A stretch of DNA of 51,763 bases from a virus, in the IMG/VR virus record IMGVR_UViG_3300021197_001563, positions 1-51,763 of that record; one strand, written 5' to 3'. The translations under genes and the position numbers were made by a program. Positions 23,128 to 29,934 of the stretch are shown here, in pieces (the stretch's first letter is position 1; the number at the start of each line of letters is the position of its first letter). The notes under the pieces are model-generated. The model made no database searches, was not told the origin of the DNA, and saw only the letters and a list, made by a program, of their open reading frames with translations.

Positions 23128-23146
23128 TTAAATGCTCTCCTTATGC

Positions 23147-23611
23147 TTATTTATTAAGGTTATCTATCTGCTCGTCGTCGGATATCCAAGTTAAATCCTT
23201 GGAATAAGAACCATCTAGGTCTCGCAGGAAAGTCTTGACATTGCTCTCCGTAAGCACCATATTATGGTATTTTGTGTATCTTTTGTGCAGTGCTGGTTCC
23301 TTTGTAGCGGTATAAACGAGCTTCATGCCTTTGCGTTTTGCCAACTCAATCAAACTGTCTATGCATTTCTTGAGGCACTTGTGTGTATTTCTGGGATCAG
23401 CACCTTTGTCAGTGACTATCCACTCCATGAATGCAAACTGGGTGCCAACACCCATGTACAGTCCTCCAGCACACACAGGCTTTCCGTCGACCTCCACCAT
23501 GACTCCATCAGGTGGCAAGCACTCTTTTGGTACAACACCGAACTCCCATTGTGTCCACCATCTAACTAGTGTGTCGTAATCCTTGTCTCTGTTCCATGGC
23601 CTATCTTGCAT
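23147..23611 (-). CDS. GNAT-like acetyltransferase, probable
   Basis: The 154-residue protein has the GNAT order: MQDRPWNRDKDYDTLVRWWT at the N-terminus, strand DGVMVEVDGKPVCAGGLYM, a second strand FAFMEWIVTD, then the helix KCLKKCIDSLIELAKRKG and the terminal strand LVYTATKE. The acetyl-CoA loop is not the standard R/QxxGxG/A, so the fold is likely but activity is not assured. It overlaps the SDR gene upstream by 11 bases; the three genes 23147-24831 form a cassette within the fibre locus. Confidence 0.55.
   Translation of the reverse strand: MQDRPWNRDKDYDTLVRWWTQWEFGVVPKECLPPDGVMVEVDGKPVCAGGLYMGVGTQFAFMEWIVTDKGADPRNTHKCLKKCIDSLIELAKRKGMKLVYTATKEPALHKRYTKYHNMVLTESNVKTFLRDLDGSYSKDLTWISDDEQIDNLNK
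23148..23155 (-). promoter_or_regulatory. T4-late-type promoter motif AATAAATA
   Basis: AATAAATA on the minus strand ends about 20 bases before the ATG of the 60-aa gene and overlaps the end of the GNAT-like gene upstream. The short predicted leader keeps the AAGGAGAG ribosome site. It would restart late transcription for the fibre genes after the modification cassette. Confidence 0.45.
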
Positions 23612-24185
23612 TTTTCTGTATCACTATCTTGTTCACGTTGAAAGTCGATTCGAAACAGTATCTCACCGCTTCTGCCACTTCGTCTGCGGTCAGTTTAGGT
23701 AGATTCTCCCACAACCCTTTGGTCATGTCTGTGTCTACCACATCAGGACACACATCATACACCGACAATGGCTTTGACGACAACTCGTCTTGCAATTCAC
23801 TGATGTACTCTATGAGTTCTTTCTTGATTTCACAATATTGTACATACTTAAATTTGTCCCAAATTTGGAATTGATTGTAGTCTGGTTCTTCTTCTATGCC
23901 TGACGTGCTCGTTATGACTGCCACCTTCATCTTGTCAAACGAGTGTCTACCATATATTTTTTTCAGAAGAGTCAACTGCCCTCTATCTGCGTGTGCATTA
24001 AGCACCACTAGGCTACAATCTTGTATTTTCTCTAATATCTTTTCTTGATTGTGTGTTAGGTCGAATCCGTTGCTCTTACTCATGCCGACCACTTCGTATT
24101 TCTTTTTCTTGTATAGGTCACATATAGCCTTGCCTATGCCTCTGGTATGTCCTACTACTGCTATCTTATTTTTTCCTAGATTCAT
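23601..24185 (-). CDS. Short-chain dehydrogenase/reductase
   Basis: The 194-residue protein has VVGHTRGIGKA near the start (a GxxxGIG dinucleotide-binding motif, residues 12-18), VLNAHAD in the NAG position, TSTSG around residues 92-96 as the catalytic serine region and Y117-C-E-I-K121 as the YxxxK pair. It is shorter than the ~250 residues of most SDRs but has all catalytic elements. Substrate unknown; a role in oxidising or reducing a sugar or small molecule used to decorate the virion is inference. Overlaps the hydroxylase gene by 20 bases. Confidence 0.75.
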   Translation of the reverse strand: MNLGKNKIAVVGHTRGIGKAICDLYKKKKYEVVGMSKSNGFDLTHNQEKILEKIQDCSLVVLNAHADRGQLTLLKKIYGRHSFDKMKVAVITSTSGIEEEPDYNQFQIWDKFKYVQYCEIKKELIEYISELQDELSSKPLSVYDVCPDVVDTDMTKGLWENLPKLTADEVAEAVRYCFESTFNVNKIVIQKNAR

Positions 24186-24831
24186 ATATGTCCACTAAAT
24201 TCTCCAACCCCTCAAAACATTCCGAATAGTGTTGGTAATACTTCTCAAACTTATCTTTAGTGTATACGGATTCCTTGTAAAAGTCAATTAATAGTGTGGT
24301 TCTTGGGCCTGGATTGTTGTTGAAACCGTTGTGTAACTGTATGTCCGGTTGGAACACATATGCCTCTCCACTCTTCCAGGTCATAAGTTCCTGTTCTTTG
24401 GTATCTGTGTTAAGCACATACATGCCGCTTTGATCTCCTCCCCCGTCATCAAGACACATTTGATACCTCCAACCACCTTCGTTGTCTGTGTGATTACCAA
24501 TTTTTGTGTTTGGACCGACAGTCATTATTGCCACGTTAGTCTTGTAAGGAAATTTTCTAAGAATACTGTATAGTATGGGATAGTGATTGAACGATTGGCC
24601 TTCGTGATCTCCTGACTGTATTCCCAAAGCCTGCCATTGTCCGTTCACATAGTCACCTGACTTGTCATCAAAGTCGTCCGGCAGTCCTCGTACACTGTCT
24701 GAAAAGTCTTCCGGATCTAAAAAAGTTTTGTTGGGTTGTGAGTCGAACTCGTGTTTGATGTTTTGCCAGTGTTTTTCCAACTGCCTAAAACATTCACCTT
24801 GTTGTCCGTGGTAAAAACTTTTATCAAGCAT
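24166..24831 (-). CDS. 2OG-Fe(II) oxygenase, aspartyl/asparaginyl beta-hydroxylase type
   Basis: The 221-residue protein has IGNHTDNEGGWRYQMCL, where H114 and D116 form the HxD iron pair, and IQLHNGFNNNPGPRTTLLIDF, with the distal H167 and the 2-oxoglutarate-binding R177. These are the features of the aspartyl/asparaginyl hydroxylase family, which use 2-oxoglutarate and O2. The target may be a phage or host protein. It overlaps the Hint-domain fibre gene by 8 bases, so it may act on that product, which is inference. Confidence 0.8.
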   Translation of the reverse strand: MLDKSFYHGQQGECFRQLEKHWQNIKHEFDSQPNKTFLDPEDFSDSVRGLPDDFDDKSGDYVNGQWQALGIQSGDHEGQSFNHYPILYSILRKFPYKTNVAIMTVGPNTKIGNHTDNEGGWRYQMCLDDGGGDQSGMYVLNTDTKEQELMTWKSGEAYVFQPDIQLHNGFNNNPGPRTTLLIDFYKESVYTKDKFEKYYQHYSECFEGLENLVDIYESRKK

Positions 24832-26257
24832 TCAGTATATTAACATTTTTATCATGAATCTGTCTATCATGATCCTGCCAATTACTGAAAAATTCTTCGC
24901 CGTGGTTGGCTAATTCTTGCTGTTCACTCAATTCGAAGTAGTCTGTGAATTCTGTTCCGTTGATTATGATTCTTCTGTGTTCGTTACCAAACACGTACAC
25001 GATCACTTCGTCATCGCCTAGTGATCTACCTATCCTACTGTCTTCAACCCTTACCCATGCACCGTCTTCCTTGACCATGTGTGTTCCAGATACCTGTATG
25101 CCGTTGTAGTCGTACAAGTTGTCTATCAAGAACTTACCTGTTGCGAACACCTTGCCACCAACTGAAACTGTGTCGCCTATGTCCACTTGCTCCACTGGTT
25201 TCAATGATCCGTCCGCCATTGAGATCATGGTACCTGCTATGAAACAGCCGCCGCCGCCACCTGAACCTCCTGACCCTGAACTTGAACTCCCTTGTGCGTC
25301 ACCAAATCCTGCCGCTGTTGAGATAAAGTTCACTCCTGAGTTGAAAAGTGCCTTCCATGCTCCGCCGATCTTTACATAACCTGCTGTGAGTTGTTTCCAA
25401 GCACCGCCAACTTTAAAGTATGCTTGTGTGATTGACTTCCATGCTCCACCTTGTTTGAATTCTGCCTCCACACCTATGTTGAACGAGACAACCGCTTTTC
25501 CGTCCGCTCCTGATCCACTTGGGTTACCTCCAACTGCCACTCCTGCTGAATAGTTAGATTCGCTTGTGCCTCCTGGTGAGACGCCTGACCCATCGTCCGA
25601 TGAACCACTTGATGGTACTAAATTTGATCCAGACCTTCCGCCTGTTCCACCTTGGTCACCTGAACCACCGTTTCCTGATATACCGCCATCGACTCCACCA
25701 CCACCGGCTCCACCACCACCACCATCTCCTGAGTGTGTCTTGCCGTCTTCTCCCAGTGTGCCTGGTGTGTTTGATGTTGCTGAATTTGAATTAATTCCTG
25801 ATGTTCCGTTCGATCCGAGACCTGCGCCTGCTCCACCGCCGCCACCTCCTGCGACCGCGATGTCCGTGCCATCGATCCTTACTAGAGTGGCTCCTCCGCC
25901 ACCTCCACCTGATCCCGAGTACCCACCTGGTCCAGCTCTACCGCCTTGTCCACCTGAATATGCCGTTTTACTTTTCCCGTTAGTACCACCTGGTGCACTA
26001 CCACCTTGTGATCCACCTGCTCCGCCACCTCCCACTGCCACTTCGAGGGTGGTGTTGATCTGTGCCGCTGATATTGATAATCCTGTTTTCTTTACATGGT
26101 GTCCCGCGGCTCCTGAGCCTCCAGGGCCTCCCGCGTCTGAACCTCCTCCTCCTCCTGCACCAGCCCAAAGGTACACATCTATTGATGTAGTGCCAGGTGG
26201 TATTGTTGCCTGTTGAAGGGTTCCTGTGTAGTTGAATGTCTTAGTGACTATGCCCAT
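24824..26257 (-). CDS. Glycine-rich fibre protein with C-terminal Hint domain
   Basis: The 477-residue protein has a short beta N-terminus, then about 200 residues dominated by glycine-rich runs, as in phage adhesins of the polyglycine-sandwich type. Three GGAWK repeats follow (QGGAWKSI, VGGAWKQL, IGGAWKAL, about residues 270-310). After a poly-Gly stretch, C338 begins CFIAGTMISMADGSLK, a Hint block A start; VSGTHMV (T392-H393) is block B-like, and TDYFEL occurs near the end. The residues for splicing at the far end are missing, so cleavage at G337/C338 or an attachment reaction is more likely than intein splicing. Confidence 0.8.
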   Translation of the reverse strand: MGIVTKTFNYTGTLQQATIPPGTTSIDVYLWAGAGGGGGSDAGGPGGSGAAGHHVKKTGLSISAAQINTTLEVAVGGGGAGGSQGGSAPGGTNGKSKTAYSGGQGGRAGPGGYSGSGGGGGGATLVRIDGTDIAVAGGGGGGAGAGLGSNGTSGINSNSATSNTPGTLGEDGKTHSGDGGGGGAGGGGVDGGISGNGGSGDQGGTGGRSGSNLVPSSGSSDDGSGVSPGGTSESNYSAGVAVGGNPSGSGADGKAVVSFNIGVEAEFKQGGAWKSITQAYFKVGGAWKQLTAGYVKIGGAWKALFNSGVNFISTAAGFGDAQGSSSSGSGGSGGGGGCFIAGTMISMADGSLKPVEQVDIGDTVSVGGKVFATGKFLIDNLYDYNGIQVSGTHMVKEDGAWVRVEDSRIGRSLGDDEVIVYVFGNEHRRIIINGTEFTDYFELSEQQELANHGEEFFSNWQDHDRQIHDKNVNILNA

Positions 26258-26263
26258 TTGGGA

Positions 26264-27679
26264 TTACGCCTCCCTTACAAACCAGAGATCTCCGTTTGAA
26301 CCTTGTCCCGATGTCGGTGCTGAAGTCTCAACGTACCTGTTTCCTGCGATACTGTTACTGCTGTCATCTGAAATTGTAGATCCACCCCAAAGTTTTAATG
26401 ATTTGGCCACCTGTCCTGTAGTCGGAACAGATACACTTGATGTACTTGTAGATGATGTGATGTCTGATCCCACTGCGGCCAAACTAACGTTTGTAACTGT
26501 GACTAGGCCTGCCGCTGTTGTTTTCAAAACTTTTTCTTTTGCCGCGTTGCCGTCTGCAACTGCATCCGCTAATCTGATAACTTGCGAGAATGATCCTGTG
26601 TTTCCAGCACTCCAATAACTTTCTGATGTGTCCCAGAACAGTCTTGCCTCAGTTGATGACTGCTCGACAATAAGGCCACCATCAACGTTCGAAGCGTTGC
26701 CTTCGTTTAATCCTATGAATGCGTCAACATAAGTTGACACGTCAACACTTGCCTTGTCGTATGATCCTGTTATTACAAGGTTACCATTGATGGTAACCGT
26801 GCCTGTGGAACCTGTTATTTCTATTGGAGTTTTTGTGACTCCGCCATCGTTTACTGTGAATTTTAAATCTTTGTCTAGAGACGTCTGTGCTATCGTGACA
26901 TCATTACTGTCCACCGTGATAGACAATTCCTGTGAGCCACCAATGATAATACCACCATCGTTGTCAACAGTCAACACACCCGTGGTAGTGTCTGATGCAT
27001 CTGCCCTTAGGAAGTTACCACCTGCGATAACGTTGCTGGAAGTGTTTGACGTTCCTGTTGTATTGATAAACGATGCCTGTGTGTTTGTTCCATCAAACAC
27101 AGCACCAAGTGTTGAATTCAATGTGATCCCTGCCTTGATTGCCGCAAAACCTGTCTGCGTCGCACTAGGTGTGAAGTCTTCTTTTGATAATATTGCTACT
27201 CTTGTGTTTCCCGCATACATCGAAGAAACAACTTTGTTTCCTCCCGAGCTAGGCAGTGTTTCAATCTTCCAACCTGACAGTGTCTGTCCAGATGTGTAGA
27301 CTGGTCCTACCAATTGGAATGCTGATCCTGTGTAAACGTAAAGTTGATCATCATCTGAATCATGCCAAAGGTCACCTGCACCTGGGTTGGTTGGCGCACT
27401 TGAACTTGTTTTTGCACCACCTGTTGGTTTGAAGCTCGTTCCGTCGTATACTTTCAACTGTGACGTTGCCGTGTCAAACCACAGTTCACCCTTTAGAGGT
27501 GCCGATGGTGCTGACGTTGAAGCCGCGTTCTCTAATAATTTTACTAGGTTTTCGTTAAGGCCTTCACCAAACCCTGAATATGATTTTCCAAACAACTGCA
27601 ACGAAGTGGTGTTGTCCACCGTTCCGTCTGTGATCGTTGTTACTACTGAGCCGTCTGTTTTGTTTATTGTGTACGCCAT
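26264..27679 (-). CDS. Tail fibre-like structural protein (paralogue B)
   Basis: The 471-residue protein shares the N-terminal module with the 542- and 497-residue proteins (SGFGEGLNENLVKLLEN, GELWFD, GDLWHDSDDDQLYVYTGS). The middle is beta-rich and Thr/Ser-rich. The end is different: it has TGQVAKSLKLWGGSTISDD and WFVREA and lacks the YADLAE/PAFLMN domain of the other two. The start has no Shine-Dalgarno and sits six bases after GGTAAATA, so it may be read from a nearly leaderless late transcript. Likely another fibre or adaptor. Confidence 0.7.
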   Translation of the reverse strand: MAYTINKTDGSVVTTITDGTVDNTTSLQLFGKSYSGFGEGLNENLVKLLENAASTSAPSAPLKGELWFDTATSQLKVYDGTSFKPTGGAKTSSSAPTNPGAGDLWHDSDDDQLYVYTGSAFQLVGPVYTSGQTLSGWKIETLPSSGGNKVVSSMYAGNTRVAILSKEDFTPSATQTGFAAIKAGITLNSTLGAVFDGTNTQASFINTTGTSNTSSNVIAGGNFLRADASDTTTGVLTVDNDGGIIIGGSQELSITVDSNDVTIAQTSLDKDLKFTVNDGGVTKTPIEITGSTGTVTINGNLVITGSYDKASVDVSTYVDAFIGLNEGNASNVDGGLIVEQSSTEARLFWDTSESYWSAGNTGSFSQVIRLADAVADGNAAKEKVLKTTAAGLVTVTNVSLAAVGSDITSSTSTSSVSVPTTGQVAKSLKLWGGSTISDDSSNSIAGNRYVETSAPTSGQGSNGDLWFVREA

Positions 27680-27685
27680 TTTGTA

Positions 27686-27693
27686 TATTTACC
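27686..27693 (-). promoter_or_regulatory. Possible late promoter GGTAAATA
   Basis: The octamer lies on the minus strand with its last base seven positions before the A of the ATG at 27679. It keeps TAAATA of the late motif but not the first bases, so it is weaker than the CATAAATA sites. It is the only promoter-like sequence in the 22-base gap, and the gene has no ribosome site. Confidence 0.35.
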
Positions 27694-27701
27694 AGCTCGT
27701 G

Positions 27702-29195
27702 CTACACTTTAAGTATGCACTCCACCAGTCCCTCTTCCTCTGTGTCCTTGCTTGTTAATGCTATTCCCACTATGAATATGCTTGATTGTCCTTCAGCATA
27801 TGGTGTTGCTACGCCAGATTCTCCCACATAAACAGGCTGTCCCGCCTTGCAAGAACCGATAACCCTTACTGGTACCCTACCTTTAAGTGCTACAGACTGG
27901 CCATTGCTCATTGCCTGTGTGTTGTTCATCAAGAATGCTGGATACTCAGATATGACTCCCACCGGAATCTCGCCCGCTCTCGCATCCGCCAATGTGTCCA
28001 CGTCGTGGACGTACATCACCGTGCCCACTGGATATGGCTTGTCGGTAAGGTACATCTCCGCCAAGTCAGCGTATTGCGCCGATGTTGCTTTGGCATATAT
28101 TGTGTTGTATTTCTTTGCCGATGTTCCTATATCATACGAAACATCTGCATCTGGTAGTATTGCTTTCGATGTTAGATTGCCACCCATTGTAAGGGTAGTC
28201 ATCGAGTTAGCACCTGCACTGGTCACGTTACCTGTGACATTTCCTGTCAGTGGGCCTACAAAAGCAGTTGATGTAGTTGTACCTGAAATATCTAATTTTG
28301 TAGTCGGTGTAGTAGTACCTATACCAATTCTTGATTCGGAACCGTCTATAGTCATAACCGTTGACGTAACTCCGCCATCGTTGACTTTGAAAGTGATATC
28401 TGTGTTTTGAACTGTGTTGGCAACAATTATACCCGTACCATCTACGGTGATTGACAAATCACTGTCTGCACCAACTGTAAAACCGGAATCGGTTGTAATA
28501 CCTAGTGTTCCTGATGTCGTATCGTTTGCGTTAGACCTTAGATAATTGGCCGCCTCAACACCACCCAGTGCATCTGCATCTGTGGCTGTGCCCTGGAATT
28601 TTGTATCTGCTATTGCAGTGGTAAGTGTTATACCTTTTTTGATTGAGGCAAATCCTGATAGTGTTACTTTAGGTGTGAATGTGTCTTCTGAAATGATTGC
28701 TATGAGATTACCGTCATTGAACAATTTCGTAATGTTCTGACTAGTGTCTCCTGAGTCAAGTATGGTGTCATATGTAAATCCGTTTGTGGTTCCTGTGGAA
28801 CTAGGTGGTCCTACCAACACCGATGACGTTCCGCTGTAGTAGTACATCTGTCCTGTGCCTGAGTCTATCCAAAGATCTCCTGCGGCAAGATTGGCCGGTG
28901 CACTTGATTGGTATGGTGCACTTCCGCCTGCAGTCTGGAACGAAGTTCCGTTGTACACCTGTAATTTTGAATTCGTTGAATCCCACCACAGTTGACCTTG
29001 TATGGGTTTGGTGGGTGCCGACGTGTTTGAAAAATTTTCAAGTAGGTGTAGAAAGTTCTCCGCTATAGATTCTCCGTATCCTGCATAGCCTTTACCTATG
29101 AAACTAAGTTCGGTCTGTGTGTTGACCACGCCATCCTGTACCGTGTACTGGTTAGGAGAACTGGAACTATTCGTCTTGTTTACAGTGTATGCCAT
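27702..29195 (-). CDS. Tail fibre-like structural protein (paralogue C)
   Basis: The 497-residue protein begins with the shared N-terminal module (GKGYAGYGESIAENFLHLLE, GQLWWD, GDLWIDSGTGQMYYYSG). The middle includes DALGGVEAANYLRSNANDT, nearly the same as in paralogue A, and a short GTTTPTTKLDISG repeat. The C-terminal region has YADLAEMYLTDKPYPVGTVM, then GVISEYPAFLMNN and ALKGRVPVRV, as in A. The start overlaps the stop of the upstream gene (TAATG), with AGGA just before it. It is probably a fibre or adaptor. Confidence 0.7.
   Translation of the reverse strand: MAYTVNKTNSSSSPNQYTVQDGVVNTQTELSFIGKGYAGYGESIAENFLHLLENFSNTSAPTKPIQGQLWWDSTNSKLQVYNGTSFQTAGGSAPYQSSAPANLAAGDLWIDSGTGQMYYYSGTSSVLVGPPSSTGTTNGFTYDTILDSGDTSQNITKLFNDGNLIAIISEDTFTPKVTLSGFASIKKGITLTTAIADTKFQGTATDADALGGVEAANYLRSNANDTTSGTLGITTDSGFTVGADSDLSITVDGTGIIVANTVQNTDITFKVNDGGVTSTVMTIDGSESRIGIGTTTPTTKLDISGTTTSTAFVGPLTGNVTGNVTSAGANSMTTLTMGGNLTSKAILPDADVSYDIGTSAKKYNTIYAKATSAQYADLAEMYLTDKPYPVGTVMYVHDVDTLADARAGEIPVGVISEYPAFLMNNTQAMSNGQSVALKGRVPVRVIGSCKAGQPVYVGESGVATPYAEGQSSIFIVGIALTSKDTEEEGLVECILKV
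28534..28553. repeat. 20-bp direct repeat, copy 2
   Basis: The exact match of 22262-22281, in the same reading frame and protein position of the fibre paralogue C. The two copies are 6.3 kb apart and in the same orientation, so recombination between them would delete the genes in between. Confidence 0.7.
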
Positions 29196-29920
29196 TAGTA
29201 TCCTGTGTTACCACCTGATGTGGTTCCACTCACTGTGTTTGATGTTGACAGTGCAGTTGAACTGGTCTCAGTGAATGTTGTTAAACTCTGTATCCTCAAT
29301 GTGTAATCTATCTGTATCAGTCTGTTCAATGACTTCTGTACCGGGTGGAATATAACGTGTGTCAATAACTTGTTGGTTGATCCGTTCTCAGTGCCTTCCC
29401 AACTCTTGAGTCCTAGCTCATCAAACACATAGTCTCCATTGAAATCTGTTGTGTTGTCAAAAGCCGCCTGTCCTGTTGGCTCACCGTAGTCAAGTGTGCA
29501 AGTCACAACGATGTCAGTGTACTTGTTGCCCGCTGTGTGTCTCACTTCCATCTTGTTCCTTGTGGTGTCTTTGTTGGTCGCGGAGTTGTCATCTATCACT
29601 TTGTAATATGTTTGATTGTATAATGATGCATTTGTACCTGTAGAGTTTGGAGTCAGATAAGTGATTATACCCGTTGGGTCAACACTTGTACCACCATTTC
29701 CTAGTGCAATCTCATGCACGAATCCTGTTGACTTGTGTGCCAGTGAATTGGCCAATGCCTGAGACATGTTCTCGTAGTGTATAGCGTTCCTCTTGTCTAC
29801 GATGACCTCACCTGTCTCTGGGTCTGAAATCTTTATGTGCCCCGTCATCATAACACCCGTGTTATCCTGAGGCTTTGTGTTCTCTTCTTTTGCTTCTGTG
29901 GGTTTGTTGTCCTGTGTCAT
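29195..29920 (-). CDS. Virion structural protein, probably baseplate/fibre connector
   Basis: The 241-residue protein has a polar N-terminus (MTQDNKPTEAKEENTKPQ), then a beta-rich region (GHIKISDPETGEVIVDKRNA) with HYENMSQALANSLAH and GFVHEIALGNGGTSVDP, typical of small tail or baseplate proteins in cyanophages. The C-terminus has VIFHPVQKSLNRLIQIDYTL and ends in a Ser/Thr/Gly-rich GNTGY tail like that of gp6. It lies between the giant protein and the fibres. No Shine-Dalgarno is present; AATAAATA sits six bases before the ATG. Confidence 0.65.
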   Translation of the reverse strand: MTQDNKPTEAKEENTKPQDNTGVMMTGHIKISDPETGEVIVDKRNAIHYENMSQALANSLAHKSTGFVHEIALGNGGTSVDPTGIITYLTPNSTGTNASLYNQTYYKVIDDNSATNKDTTRNKMEVRHTAGNKYTDIVVTCTLDYGEPTGQAAFDNTTDFNGDYVFDELGLKSWEGTENGSTNKLLTHVIFHPVQKSLNRLIQIDYTLRIQSLTTFTETSSTALSTSNTVSGTTSGGNTGY

Positions 29921-29926
29921 CTAGTG

Positions 29927-29934
29927 TATTTATT
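29927..29934 (-). promoter_or_regulatory. Possible late promoter AATAAATA overlapping the giant gene's stop
   Basis: AATAAATA on the minus strand shares its middle with the TAA stop of the 4347-aa gene and ends seven positions before the A of the next ATG (29920). With T4-late geometry the transcript would start within a base or two of that ATG. The stop codon accounts for part of the match, so chance cannot be ruled out. Confidence 0.35.

Noticed and set aside
25566-26216. Open plus-strand frame of 216 codons rich in proline
   Set aside because: It is the exact antisense of the glycine-rich fibre region (Gly codons read as Pro); no ribosome site and no independent features.
24824-26257. Functional intein in the glycine-rich fibre
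   Set aside because: Only the N-terminal Hint part is present; there is no C-terminal His-Asn and following extein, so protein splicing is unlikely.
20355-29195. Bacterial chromosome or prophage remnant
   Set aside because: No integrase, attachment repeats or bacterial housekeeping genes; all neighbours are phage structural or accessory genes in phage-type packing.
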